This document shows positions 27,201 through 35,162 of a DNA stretch of 52,233 bases, piece by piece. Source of the DNA: FEN-1297 sp046704255 (lineage in GTDB: Bacteria; Bacteroidota; Ignavibacteria; Ignavibacteriales; Ignavibacteriaceae); contig JBJKSH010000121.1 of NCBI GenBank assembly GCA_046704255.1, forward strand, positions 1-52,233, written 5' to 3'. The translations under genes were made by a program, and so were the position numbers. The stretch's first letter is position 1; each line of letters begins with the position of its first letter. A model generated the notes under the pieces. It made no database searches. It was not told the DNA's origin and worked only from the letters and a program-made list of their open reading frames with translations.

Positions 27201-28650
27201 AAATAAATTATATGTAATCGGCCATGTAGAAAACTTTAAGCAGTATTATTCAATTGCATCCGGATTTTTATTGAAAAGAGAAAAAGGAATTAAAATTGAA
27301 GATGAAATTAATAACTGCCTTAATTTACTAAACGAAAAATTACCGGGAGAAAATTTAAATTTCATTAAAAATGAAATTACTCAAATTGAAACTACTGATG
27401 CAATCTTTAATAAAGAATATTACTTAGAACAACTTTATTCAACGCAGGTTTATATTTTGCAAAAAAATAAAAGCGAGAAAGAAATGAACAACCAGGAATT
27501 AAATTCGGAAAAGAATAACCAAGGTTTTAACGAAGGTAATATGGATTATAAAAATCATTCAAAATTAAATCCGGAAAATATGCTTGCGGAAGCTTATTTG
27601 TTATTTGAAAGAAAGAGCTTTAGAGAATCTCTGTACAGGATGATTGACGCAGAGAGATTATTTAACGGACAATTATCCGGCGAAAAAAATATTGAATTTG
27701 CAGGTTCATTCTATAACATGAAAGGGTTTAATTATCTTGGTTTGAATGAAGCGGATAATGCACGCCGATGCTTTGAGAAAGCATTGGAAATAAATCCCGT
27801 TTCTTCGCAGGCGTGCGCAGGCCTGGGAGAAATATTTTTAATTGAAGGCGAACACGAAAAAGCTAAGACTATGTACGAATGGGCATTGGTTAACGGGCCT
27901 CAAAACGGTTTTGCCGCTTCCGGCCTGGCAAATGTTAATTCCCTGCTTGGATTTGAACCGGAACATAATTCTTTAAATAAAGATGTAAATAGTGAAAATG
28001 CAACGGAAAAAAATTTAAACGAAGTACTCACCGAAATATTAAGCAAGGTTTATGAGATATATAATGAAAATAAATTTGATTCGGCATTAAAATTCCTTAA
28101 CGATAATGAACAGTTGTTTTATTCACGATATAAAGAAGATGAAGAAAATAAGTTGATTTCTGCCTATGAAAATCTTAAGGGATTTATATTGCTAAGTCTA
28201 AATGATAATGAAAATGCAAAGCTAAGTTTTGAATCTGCGTTAAAATTAAACCCATCTTCTTCGCAGGCATGCAGCGGGCTCGGAGAAATATTTTATCTAA
28301 ACGGCGATGATGAAAATGCTAAAACCATGTATGAATGGGGTGTAAAAAACGATCCGGACAATATTTTTGCAAAAGCGGGACTTGCTAAAATAAATATACT
28401 GCTTGGATTGGAACCGGATAATAACTCGCTTGAAAAAGACGAGGGTAATGAAATTAATTCTGTTTTGATTAGTGTATTAAATTCTGTCCGCGAGCTCGAT
28501 AATCTTCAGCATTATGAAGAAGCCTATAACACGTTAATAAAGACTGAACATATTTTTAATTCTTATAATAACCGTTACAATAGTGAAAAACTGCAAACTT
28601 CTTATAATAAATTAAAAGATAATCTACTTGTGAAAATGAAAGTGCATTAA
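21295..28650 (+). CDS. Giant FkbM methyltransferase / multi-glycosyltransferase / TPR fusion protein
   Basis: 2451 residues. Domains in order (approximate residues): 1-220 FkbM-type methyltransferase ('VVFDIGAHNGQSIEKL', 'LKIDTQGNDLNVLKGF'); 235-550 GT-B glycosyltransferase of CgeB type ('EGFTTRTFEAMACGCLLITP'); 562-865 GT-A-like domain with 'ILWQIDVDEFWT'; 868-1218 GT9 heptosyltransferase-like ('IVFIRTDSIGDSVLASSML', 'AAGAETGLAHIACAVGTPNVIL'); 1220-1430 helical linker; 1438-1650 GT2 ('VSIVIPSKNRTNGLKAFL', 'MYASDDIILHPLAF'); 1723-1970 second GT2 ('VSAIVSAYNSEDFIKGCL', 'NANTDDR', 'VVGDYEFWLRIS'); 2090-2451 TPR modules, duplicated. The start is TTG (21295-21297) behind AGGATGG; the nearby ATG at 21287 meets a stop after four codons. 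No signal peptide or membrane span. I infer that it assembles and methylates a glycan for flagellin, whose gene is downstream. The sugars are unknown. Confidence 0.85.
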   Translation: MVNQAVVFDIGAHNGQSIEKLYKVFCGKYKRIIIYSFEPMPENYNLLVSSAKDLMNKYNDLSVYTFRFAFDKESRLAKFYCYGMHTLETNQYSSLLPFKEKAEWLRLVPNQPAANLDLTAEILVSCHTGDNFTKVLNVDRINYLKIDTQGNDLNVLKGFSDFLKEQKVDFLEVECQQIELYEGGAKYEDINKYLGMFGYTEQKIDFQADGHEYVVYYGLKKATNLRNNLFNDVVKKIDVVLPPGFHSWNVSEGWINSLKESGLLGNIFKVSEENHFGLIKYLEQPDSDLILLLGFDHHLKFLHYSDELKKIWKKADIIKVLVAQETVVQNCYPDNEKLTASAIQCVDLIIYNSAGDKHFFDKFSVPSLWQPFGVDAGIFNSNINFNNRINKAYFRGKTKPIGMPGTYLRRRELLRQLLDNNLIEYKEFEYKDNLKSIVDEFNSYKIAVNLPAVFEGFTTRTFEAMACGCLLITPRPKNIAEENLFKNGEHLIYYNPDSDTDVIEKIKWTQSNEVIAARIAENGRKEVLQKHTLRNRLKNILNEIENNKPGNFQITVTNTENKDILPVHFFTIVLNGMPFIEYHINILKNLPFNWHWHIIEGVADFKNDTAWSLKNGAYISGSIHRKGLSNDGTTEYINELKKQFPLNITIYRKENGAFWNGKLEMVNIPLTKINEECILWQIDVDEFWTAENIIKNRELYISNPGKTSAFYTCNFFVGKNLVITSLDTYGNNTNYEWIRSWRFKPGDKWLAHEPPQLCRLLNNEWKDLTEINPFRHYETQFYGLQFQHFAYVIEKQLKFKETYYGYRNAVIQWEKLQKINNFPVKLKDYFEWVNDEAVVNTAESLRISQILFGAPAFKKNKIEGQKNIVFIRTDSIGDSVLASSMLKEIHNYYSDYKIAVVCREVTAEIYEASPYVNNIIKINPKRIVSDKEYLKNILEQISSLNAEYVFNSIYSRDMISDLLSINIKASKKYAHKGDLSNIDAKNKEQNDKCYTKLFESNHGSLNELKHHSDFLAGIGIQHNSLSPSIWLMKDDEEFANKIFKSNGLKKENTLALFCGAGNKIRLYENYGKAVNKFCVENNFNVVVLGNKSDGLINSENIRDITVRFINLTGKTTVRQSAAILKNCALAAGAETGLAHIACAVGTPNVILLGGGHFGRFMPYSGLTSIVSLPLECFGCNWKCKYGSINCIKDIDYNLIYHALKDKLKEKTSRIKIYLQQEYDYDYIQGMPKITDPGKFLNAADYQFVTYPKTKIEDENNYIDRILNYYTELNLSSESRSILTALCKLYLNNKSDFQNIEVLERRMVKAVPAEAVEKLYDKFSQSGFINYISGLLANNKDDKKAASKYFNKSLKSFYCKRVMYLNALAFDELNNLLFALWSYLDLLKQDVKRDEILNRIEPIKKIAAIRFGNIITLIPAGKIIPPKTIYFSTIKENIDVSIVIPSKNRTNGLKAFLQSLKYSCYRINYEILFYTGDELSEDYKQLIEEYKINKVFPDSEIFKNGEKFSWIKLMRHGFSHASGKWIMYASDDIILHPLAFNFALSLDTDNSIGGISFMHRNTVQDYGGYFKDYGYDVLADRTFINFGIIRKDAYEKTSGFDTKFKFYSGDTDICWQLIEKDYQIIPSYYSLAEHVNVEDELKISYSDEIYNSDSIALIKKWLKYLSNIKGQVLKNRFYLEDIRAVKEYIYTKSIEENIPAEYIVSIDDEYKNFLTETNSIKNDILVSAIVSAYNSEDFIKGCLDDLLNQTLYKKNKLEIVVVDSGSEQDEYSIVKSYLKKYSNIKYLKTADRETIYKAWNRGIKTASGKYITNANTDDRHKDYALEKLAGFLENNKEYDVVYADSYKTETANDNINSISNKAEIHWMDFDQDLLLFGCYIGPHPMWRKSLHQKFGYFDESLEVVGDYEFWLRISKHTKFYHLKETLGLYFYNPLSAEHKDNQTTNYEDIKVRIEYLIKNVSSIEDVERIKNKLYVIGHVENFKQYYSIASGFLLKREKGIKIEDEINNCLNLLNEKLPGENLNFIKNEITQIETTDAIFNKEYYLEQLYSTQVYILQKNKSEKEMNNQELNSEKNNQGFNEGNMDYKNHSKLNPENMLAEAYLLFERKSFRESLYRMIDAERLFNGQLSGEKNIEFAGSFYNMKGFNYLGLNEADNARRCFEKALEINPVSSQACAGLGEIFLIEGEHEKAKTMYEWALVNGPQNGFAASGLANVNSLLGFEPEHNSLNKDVNSENATEKNLNEVLTEILSKVYEIYNENKFDSALKFLNDNEQLFYSRYKEDEENKLISAYENLKGFILLSLNDNENAKLSFESALKLNPSSSQACSGLGEIFYLNGDDENAKTMYEWGVKNDPDNIFAKAGLAKINILLGLEPDNNSLEKDEGNEINSVLISVLNSVRELDNLQHYEEAYNTLIKTEHIFNSYNNRYNSEKLQTSYNKLKDNLLVKMKVH
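27585..28640 (+). repeat. Duplicated TPR module inside the giant protein
   Basis: The C-terminal part consists of two near-copies of a module of about 150 residues and a truncated third. Matching landmarks are 'SSQACAGLGEIFLIEGEHEK' / 'SSQACSGLGEIFYLNGDDEN', 'AKTMYEWALVNGPQN' / 'AKTMYEWGVKNDPDN' and 'LLGFEPEHNSLNKD' / 'LLGLEPDNNSLEKD'. The third copy begins 'QHYEEAYNTLIKTEHIFNSY' and stops at the end of the protein. Confidence 0.85.
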
Positions 28651-28689
28651 GATCAAGTAGAATTGCACTTAAATAATTTATGTTAAACT

Positions 28690-31600
28690 ATGAATGATTC
28701 ATATACTAAAGCTGTTGAATGTTTTAACAAGGCGGAATATAGTACCGCAGAGGATTTCCTTATTAAAATATTAAAAGATAATAAACACGATTATCAATCA
28801 CTTAACTTTCTAGGTACTATTAAAATGTTGCTACGGGAATATTCCGAAGCTGCGAAATGTTTCAAGCAATCAATAGCAATTAATGGAAATGATTTTAATA
28901 CTCATTATAATTTGGGCCTGTGTCACCAGCATTTAAAAGAATATGAATCCGCACTGGAAGAATATCAAGCTTCGTTAAAAATAAATCCCAATAATGTTGA
29001 TGCGCTGAATAACTCCGGGATTGTTTTTTCATTAACAGAAAAGTACGGGCAATCGGAAAAGTGTTATAACCTTGCGCTTAGGATTTCTCCCGGAAATAAA
29101 AAGACGTTAATTAATCTTGCAAATTTAAAATTAAAAACCGGCCGCACCGGTGAATCCAAAGAAATATTTGTTTCCATTTTAAAAGAGGATAATAGAAACG
29201 CTGTAAATCATTATAACCTGGGTAATTATTACTTGGAAGTGGAACAGTATGAAAAAGCTGCAGTTTGTTTTAAAGATGCCCTGCAAATTGATCAGACTTA
29301 CTTTGATGCGTACTTGAACCTGGGGCTTTCCCTGCAGAAACAAAGACTGATTGATGAAGCTATAAATGTATATCAAAAGGCTCTTGATATTACGGGTGAT
29401 AAAGCGGATATATTTTTTAACCTGGCAAAATGTTACCAGGATAAAGGTGTGTATGAAGAAGCGGTTGCCCTTTTCAGCAAGTCTGTAACATTAAAGCCCG
29501 AGCTGAGAGGTGCTTACGTAAACATTGCAGATATCTTTTGGAAAAAAAAGCGTAAGGATGAAGCAGAAAAATATTACCGTCTTGTCTCCGAAGACGAAAC
29601 CGCTTTGATGTTGTACTTTAATAATGCCGGGCTCAAAATGTTATCAAAAAAAATATTTGATAAAGCTCTTAGGTATTTCGATATCGCTTTAACGGTTCAA
29701 AAAGATAACCCGGAAATTCATTATAATAAATCTCATATTTATTTATTAACGGGCAATCTGAAAAAGGGGTGGGCGGAATATGAGTGGAGAGAAAAAAGAA
29801 AGGATTTTCCTCAAAGAGAATTTTCAAAACCGCCGCTTTCTTCAATTGATATTTTCGGTAAAAAAATTTTAGTTTATGATGAACAGGGCATTGGAGATTC
29901 AATTCAATTTTTTAGATATATACCATTACTTAAAAAAAATAATGCAACCGTTATTTTTGAATGTTACCAAGTGATGGAATGCTTGTACAAAGGCTTTGAT
30001 TTTATAGACATTTTAATTCAAAACAATAAGAAAGAACCGCAAATTGATTATGACTACAGGATATCGCTGCCGAGCTTACCAAATTATTTCGGGACCACAT
30101 TAGATTCTATCCCGGACGGCGTTCCGTATCTTTTTGCCGATAAAAATCTTTCCGGTTTATGGCAAAAAAAAATAAGAGATAATGAAGATTTTAAAGTCGG
30201 ATTGGTATGGGCCGGAAGTCCTTCTCATAAAAATGATAAGAACAGGTCCTGTAAACTGGAAAAATTTTCTACGTTATTTAAAATTGCAAATACCGACTTC
30301 TATTCTCTTCAAAAAGGAAATGCCGTTGAAGAAGCAATTCAATTTAACAAAAATATTAAAATACTTAATGAAGAAATAAAAACGCTATCCGATACTGCTG
30401 CAATTATTGATAATTTGGATCTTATAATTACGGTAGATACTTCCGTAGCTCATTTGGCGGGTGCAATGGGAAAAGATGTTTGGGTGTTACTGCCTTACTT
30501 ACCTGATTGGAGGTGGCTGGAAAATAGAAGCGACTCTCCGTGGTATCCTTCGATGAAATTGTTCAGGCAAAGTAAACAGGGCGATTGGGAGTCTGTTATT
30601 AAAAAAGTTCACAGTGAATTAATCAGTGTTGCGCAAAATAAGAGGAGCTTAATTAATTCTTCATTTACAAAATATAATTTTAACTGTGATGCTGAAAAAA
30701 AAATTTATCTCGGTATGGCAAAAGGCGGAAATTTCGGCTGGGGTGTTTGCAGTAAGTATCTAAAAAAAGAATTATCAAAAAAAATCAATTTGATAAATAT
30801 CGATGAAAACATTCAATTGCAGCAGGACGGAGTTGCGGATGGTAAAGTAATACATGCACTAATTGATAAGGGTTTTAGTTCTCTTTATAATGTTAAAGGA
30901 ACAAAAAATTACGGGTATACTTTTTTTGAAAATGAACTGACGGAAGAATCAGTTGAAAATGCAAAAAAGTATAATTTAATTTTCGGCGGATCTACCTGGT
31001 GTGCGGAGAAGATGAGAGAAAAAGGAATTACAAATTCTGATGTTTTGCTGCAGGGTGTGGACCCGGAAATATTTTACCCCGTTTTTGAAAAAACAAATGA
31101 AGACATATTTGTTATATTTTCAGGCGGCAAGTTCGAGCTAAGAAAGGGGCAGGACATTGTTTTGAAGGCAATTCAAATTCTCCAGCAAAAATATAAAAAT
31201 ATAATTTTATTAAATGCCTGGTACAACTATTGGCCTCAAACAATGTCGCTTTTGGGAAAATCAAAATTTATCCGTTATAACTATTCCGGCAATAGCTGGC
31301 AGGAAATTATGACAAATATATACCGCATAAATAATATTGATGAAAAAAGAATTTTTACTCTGCCGCTTGTTGAAAATGAAAAGATGCGGGAAGTATATGC
31401 CAAAACGGATTTGGGTTTATTTCCCAACCGGTGCGAAGGCGGCACCAATCTGGTCTTAATGGAGTACATGGCTTGCGGTAAACCTGTTGCTGCTTCGTTT
31501 AATACCGGTCATAAGGATATTTTAACGGAAACAAATTCAATTAAATTAAAAATGATGAGAGAGTTTATCCTGAGCGACAATAACGGAGAAGTTGCTGCCA

Positions 31601-31767
31601 GGTGGGAGGAGCCGTATCTTGACGAAGTGATTTCCGCAATTGAATTTGCATATTACCACAGGGATGATATTAAGACTTTGGGAAAGCAGGCTGCTGAAGA
31701 TATGAAGAAACTTACATGGGCAGATACTGCAAATGTATTATTAAGAAAAGTATTTAAGAGTACCTAA
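28690..31767 (+). CDS. TPR--GT9-like--GT4 glycosyltransferase fusion
   Basis: 1025 residues. Residues 1-355 are about nine TPR units ('NFNTHYNLGLCHQHLKEYESALEEYQASLKINPNNVDALNNSG'). Residues about 385-640 are a heptosyltransferase (GT9)-like domain ('GKKILVYDEQGIGDSIQFFRYIPLL', 'VGLVWAGSPSHKNDKNRS', 'LIITVDTSVAHLAGAMGK'). Residues about 668-1025 are a GT4-type domain with the nucleotide-sugar motif 'EGGTNLVLMEYMACGKPV'. The TPR plus GT9 part is a paralogue of the next gene. TPR-linked glycosyltransferases recall O-GlcNAc-transferase architecture, where the TPRs hold the protein acceptor, which fits a protein-glycosylating role. It begins 39 bases after the giant gene; no signal peptide. Confidence 0.87.
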   Translation: MNDSYTKAVECFNKAEYSTAEDFLIKILKDNKHDYQSLNFLGTIKMLLREYSEAAKCFKQSIAINGNDFNTHYNLGLCHQHLKEYESALEEYQASLKINPNNVDALNNSGIVFSLTEKYGQSEKCYNLALRISPGNKKTLINLANLKLKTGRTGESKEIFVSILKEDNRNAVNHYNLGNYYLEVEQYEKAAVCFKDALQIDQTYFDAYLNLGLSLQKQRLIDEAINVYQKALDITGDKADIFFNLAKCYQDKGVYEEAVALFSKSVTLKPELRGAYVNIADIFWKKKRKDEAEKYYRLVSEDETALMLYFNNAGLKMLSKKIFDKALRYFDIALTVQKDNPEIHYNKSHIYLLTGNLKKGWAEYEWREKRKDFPQREFSKPPLSSIDIFGKKILVYDEQGIGDSIQFFRYIPLLKKNNATVIFECYQVMECLYKGFDFIDILIQNNKKEPQIDYDYRISLPSLPNYFGTTLDSIPDGVPYLFADKNLSGLWQKKIRDNEDFKVGLVWAGSPSHKNDKNRSCKLEKFSTLFKIANTDFYSLQKGNAVEEAIQFNKNIKILNEEIKTLSDTAAIIDNLDLIITVDTSVAHLAGAMGKDVWVLLPYLPDWRWLENRSDSPWYPSMKLFRQSKQGDWESVIKKVHSELISVAQNKRSLINSSFTKYNFNCDAEKKIYLGMAKGGNFGWGVCSKYLKKELSKKINLINIDENIQLQQDGVADGKVIHALIDKGFSSLYNVKGTKNYGYTFFENELTEESVENAKKYNLIFGGSTWCAEKMREKGITNSDVLLQGVDPEIFYPVFEKTNEDIFVIFSGGKFELRKGQDIVLKAIQILQQKYKNIILLNAWYNYWPQTMSLLGKSKFIRYNYSGNSWQEIMTNIYRINNIDEKRIFTLPLVENEKMREVYAKTDLGLFPNRCEGGTNLVLMEYMACGKPVAASFNTGHKDILTETNSIKLKMMREFILSDNNGEVAARWEEPYLDEVISAIEFAYYHRDDIKTLGKQAAEDMKKLTWADTANVLLRKVFKST

Positions 31768-31776
31768 GAAAATTAA

Positions 31777-33258
31777 ATGGAAAATCTTGCTGCTGTCGAT
31801 TCGATTAAGGATTTACTTGAACAGGTAAAAATAGAATTTGAAAGAAACAATTACATCCGGGTTGTTGAATTACTAAAATTATTAATCAATATCGATTCTT
31901 CTATGCCGGAATATTTTTCGGCAATGGGCATTGCACAAAAGAAATTAGGTAATAAAACCGAAGCGGAAAAATTTTTTTTATTTGCCGTTAAAATAGATCC
32001 GGCCTTTTCCGAAGCATATTATAATTTGGCATTACTTTTTCATGAAGACGGTAGATTTAACGATGCTGTTTATTATTATCTAAAAGCAATTGATATTAAC
32101 CCGGAATTGTATATTGCTTTTTATAATTTAGGGAACCTTTACAGGCAGTTGGAAGATTACAGGCAATCAATAAAATATTATCAATCCGCTATTAATATTA
32201 AAAAAGATTATGCCGATGCATATTACAATACTGGTGTAGTGTTTGAAAAACTGTATGCATTTGATGAAGCTATTAAATATTATGATAAAACTTTATTGTA
32301 TGAACCGGAACATGTCTATGCCCACTGGAACAAATCAATTCTTCTCTTGCTTAACGGTGATTATAAAAACGGATTTGAAGAGTATACATGGAGACTAAAA
32401 AGAGATGAAGCAACAAAGCGAAATTTTACCAAACCGTTGTTAAATAGCCTTGATGTTAAAGGGAAGAAAATCTTAGTGTACAGCGAGCAAGGATTAGGCG
32501 ACACTATTCAATTTATAAGATATTTGCCGCTGCTAAAAAAACAAAATTGCCGTTTAATTTTTGAAACCGATCCGTTGTTAATAAATCTTTTTAATAATTT
32601 AAATTTTATTGATGAATTAATTCCGCGTAAAAGTTTTGTTGAACCGGCGGCGAATTATGATTATCAAATTTCTCTTCCCGATTTACCCGGGCTGTTTAAT
32701 ACAACACTTTCAACTATTCCGTCGGATTTTCCGTATTTGTTTTTGGACCCGATTAAAAAAAATAGCTGGGAGCAAAGAATTTCAAAAGAAAACACTTTTA
32801 ATATAGGAATTGTTTGGGCAGGAAACCCAAGTCATAAAAATGATAAGAACAGGTCAGTTCAATTAAGTCTTTTTGAAAAAATATCAAGTTTAGTAAATGT
32901 TAAATTATTTTCACTGCAAAAAGGAAAAGCTGCCGGGCAGATTAACTCTATTAATTTTCCTGCTGCAGATCTTGCAAATAAGGGTATGGAAGATTTTACG
33001 GATACTGCCGCAGTTGTTAACATGATGGATTTGATAATTACAGTTGATACTTCGGTTGCGCACCTATCGGGCGCACTTAACAAAATAACCTGGCTGCTTC
33101 TTCCTTACTATTCTGACTGGCGGTGGTTAGCTAACGGAAGTGATTCTCCCTGGTATCCGTCAATGAAATTATTCCGCCAATCAACTCCCGGCGATTGGGT
33201 AAATGTATTTAATGATGTAAAAGTAGAACTGGAAAAATTAATTATGAACGCTACATAA
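31777..33258 (+). CDS. TPR--GT9-like glycosyltransferase
   Basis: 493 residues: about five TPR units (residues 15-200), then a heptosyltransferase-like domain (about 229-493) with 'GKKILVYSEQGLGDTIQFIRYLPLL', 'IGIVWAGNPSHKNDKNRS' and 'LIITVDTSVAHLSGALNK'. The last 70 residues ('LLPYYSDWRWLANGSDSPWYPSMKLFRQSTPGDW') are almost identical in pattern to the preceding protein, so the two arose by duplication. It lacks the GT4 half. The gap to the previous gene is 9 bases, indicating one operon. It likely transfers a sugar to flagellin or to the growing glycan (inference). No membrane segment. Confidence 0.87.
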   Translation: MENLAAVDSIKDLLEQVKIEFERNNYIRVVELLKLLINIDSSMPEYFSAMGIAQKKLGNKTEAEKFFLFAVKIDPAFSEAYYNLALLFHEDGRFNDAVYYYLKAIDINPELYIAFYNLGNLYRQLEDYRQSIKYYQSAINIKKDYADAYYNTGVVFEKLYAFDEAIKYYDKTLLYEPEHVYAHWNKSILLLLNGDYKNGFEEYTWRLKRDEATKRNFTKPLLNSLDVKGKKILVYSEQGLGDTIQFIRYLPLLKKQNCRLIFETDPLLINLFNNLNFIDELIPRKSFVEPAANYDYQISLPDLPGLFNTTLSTIPSDFPYLFLDPIKKNSWEQRISKENTFNIGIVWAGNPSHKNDKNRSVQLSLFEKISSLVNVKLFSLQKGKAAGQINSINFPAADLANKGMEDFTDTAAVVNMMDLIITVDTSVAHLSGALNKITWLLLPYYSDWRWLANGSDSPWYPSMKLFRQSTPGDWVNVFNDVKVELEKLIMNAT

Positions 33259-33315
33259 CTTAGAGTTGTTGGTTACTAAATTTAGGCAAAAACCGACCTC
33301 ACCGCCTAACCGGGC

Positions 33316-33414
33316 CTGACTAAAAAGTAATATTTTTCTGAAAAATAGAACGCTAATGACGCAGATTTTAACGGACTTCCACAGATTTTTAAAAGAAAAT
33401 TACTTTTTAGTCAG
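33316..33414. mobile_element. 99-bp MITE-like element with 16-bp perfect terminal inverted repeats
   Basis: The ends are CTGACTAAAAAGTAAT (33316-33331) and ATTACTTTTTAGTCAG (33399-33414), a perfect 16-base inverted pair. The interior includes 'aacgctaatgacgcagattt' and 'acggacttccacagattttt', a type of sequence that recurs in intergenic DNA of FCB-group and other genomes (recollection). It has no coding capacity and sits between two glycosyltransferase genes. Confidence 0.75.
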
Positions 33415-33430
33415 CCACGGAAAAGAATAT

Positions 33431-33457
33431 GAAGTAATTAATATAGAAGCTGCATAG
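33431..33457 (+). pseudogene. Possible relic of a paralogous gene end
   Basis: Nine codons GAA GTA ATT AAT ATA GAA GCT GCA TAG resemble the final nine of the preceding gene (33232-33258: GAA AAA TTA ATT ATG AAC GCT ACA TAA). This may be the eroded 3' end of a third TPR-GT copy, with the MITE between the two. The stretch is short, so chance cannot be excluded. Confidence 0.25.
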
Positions 33458-33497
33458 CTTCAATAATTTAGTAAAAAGTTTTAAACGGCAAGGTGTT

Positions 33498-35006
33498 ATG
33501 TTAACTTTAAGTATGATTGTTAAAAACGAAGAAAAGTATCTTGAAGGCTGTCTTAAGAGCGTACAGGGCATTGTTGACGAAATATTAGTTGTAGATACGG
33601 GTTCAACAGATAAAACAATTGAGATAGCTGCAAAGTATAATGCGAAAATTTTTCATTATGACTGGGTAAACAACTTTTCAGATGCGAGAAATTTTGCACT
33701 TAAGAAATCTTCCGGTGATTGGATTTTGTATCTTGATGCAGACGAAAGATTAAATGAAGGCAGCAGAGAAAAAATTCGGGAATTATTATCAAAGGCAAAA
33801 AGTAAAACCGCATATAGCTGCATTGTAAATAGTATTGATGAAGCCGGCAACCGGCCTTCCAAAATGAATTATGTAAGGCTTTTCCCCAAAAAGCCCGGTA
33901 TTAAATTTGAAGGTGCTGCCCACGAGCAGATAATAATCTCACTACTTAAAAACGGTTTTGAGATAATTAAAACCGATATAGAAATTATTCACTTAGGTTA
34001 TAATATTTCCAAAGAAGAAATTAAAAAAAAAGCGGAACGCAATCTTATATTATTACTTGAAGATTATAAAACTAAAAAGCAATCTTATACTGCTTTTCAA
34101 ATTGCACAATCTTTTGCTTTGCTGGATAAAGAACCGGATGCGGTAGAATACTTTGTCCTTTCTTTAAAAGATGAAAAACTTGTAAAAGAAAGTAAAGCAG
34201 TTGCATACCGCTATATTGCTGCTTATGAAGCAAAAAAACTTAATTGGCAGGAGGCTTTCTACAATATAAAATTGAGCTTAAATGAAGACGGTTCGCAGCC
34301 GCTATCGTATTTGGTCGCTGCACAAATTTTTTACAGGATTAAAAACTTTGCGGAGGCGGATAATTATTGCCGCAAAGCACTGGAGATAAATCATAAATGC
34401 ATCAGTTCTTCTTATGGTTCCGACTATGTAATAATGTGCGATGAAAAATCAATTTTATTTTTAGGTCTGGGAATTTCCTTAAACGGTAAATTGAAAAATA
34501 GTTTTAATTTTTATTACCATAAACTTTTTAATGAAGAAAAGAAATACGAAAGTTACTCCGAAGTAAATTTTTTTTACAAGTTAATTAATAATTTGGAAAT
34601 CCCGGTTAACAATATTAAAGACTACACCAACAGTATGATTAAGGATAACCTAGACTTAACCATCATGCTTTTACAGGATTACAAGTTTAATAATATCAAG
34701 CTTAAAATTATAGAATCACTTCTGGAAAAATTTACCGGCAACTCTTCGCTTCTTAATTTTTTTGCAAACGAAAATATTATACTCGGTAATTTTAAATTAG
34801 CCGAAGAAATGTTTAATAAGTCTATGTTAAAAGCCCCGGATAATCCTTCCGCTTATTTTTTATTAACTTCATTTTATATTCAAACATCAAGGCTAAAAGA
34901 TGCTTTGGAAACAATTGAAACTGCCCGGAGAAATTTTTCCGGTAACGTAGAAATTACAAATCGTGCGGAAATTGTAAGGGAAAAAATATTAGCTTTTCTT
35001 GATTAG
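33498..35006 (+). CDS. GT2 glycosyltransferase with TPR-like C-terminus
   Basis: 502 residues. The N-terminus is a GT-A fold family 2 glycosyltransferase: 'LTLSMIVKNEEKYLEGCLKSV', 'ILVVDTGSTDKTIEIAAKY', and 'ILYLDADERL' with the DxD metal/nucleotide-sugar motif at about residue 80. 'GAAHEQI' near residue 140 is typical of this subgroup. Residues about 200-495 are helical with TPR units ('NPSAYFLLTSFYIQTSRLKDALETIETARRNF'). This GT2-TPR layout is common beside surface-protein and peptide glycosylation genes. AAGGTG precedes the ATG at 33498. It is the last gene before flagellin, which has its own promoter. Confidence 0.88.
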   Translation: MLTLSMIVKNEEKYLEGCLKSVQGIVDEILVVDTGSTDKTIEIAAKYNAKIFHYDWVNNFSDARNFALKKSSGDWILYLDADERLNEGSREKIRELLSKAKSKTAYSCIVNSIDEAGNRPSKMNYVRLFPKKPGIKFEGAAHEQIIISLLKNGFEIIKTDIEIIHLGYNISKEEIKKKAERNLILLLEDYKTKKQSYTAFQIAQSFALLDKEPDAVEYFVLSLKDEKLVKESKAVAYRYIAAYEAKKLNWQEAFYNIKLSLNEDGSQPLSYLVAAQIFYRIKNFAEADNYCRKALEINHKCISSSYGSDYVIMCDEKSILFLGLGISLNGKLKNSFNFYYHKLFNEEKKYESYSEVNFFYKLINNLEIPVNNIKDYTNSMIKDNLDLTIMLLQDYKFNNIKLKIIESLLEKFTGNSSLLNFFANENIILGNFKLAEEMFNKSMLKAPDNPSAYFLLTSFYIQTSRLKDALETIETARRNFSGNVEITNRAEIVREKILAFLD

Positions 35007-35162
35007 AATATCTCTTAATAAAGAATTGACAAAACAAGATTCCAAAATTATTATTTTCCCATAGCACAAAAAGCGCTTGGCATTATTCCCATTGCTGATT
35101 CCATTTCTATCCACATAAGCAGCGGCTTTATAAGTTACACAAATTTATAATTATAATAAGGC

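Noticed and set aside
35075..35100. Sigma-54-like GG..GC (TTGGCATTATTCCCATTGCT) before flagellin
   Set aside because: The distance between GG and GC is 13 bases instead of 10, and a far better sigma-28 promoter is present closer to the gene.
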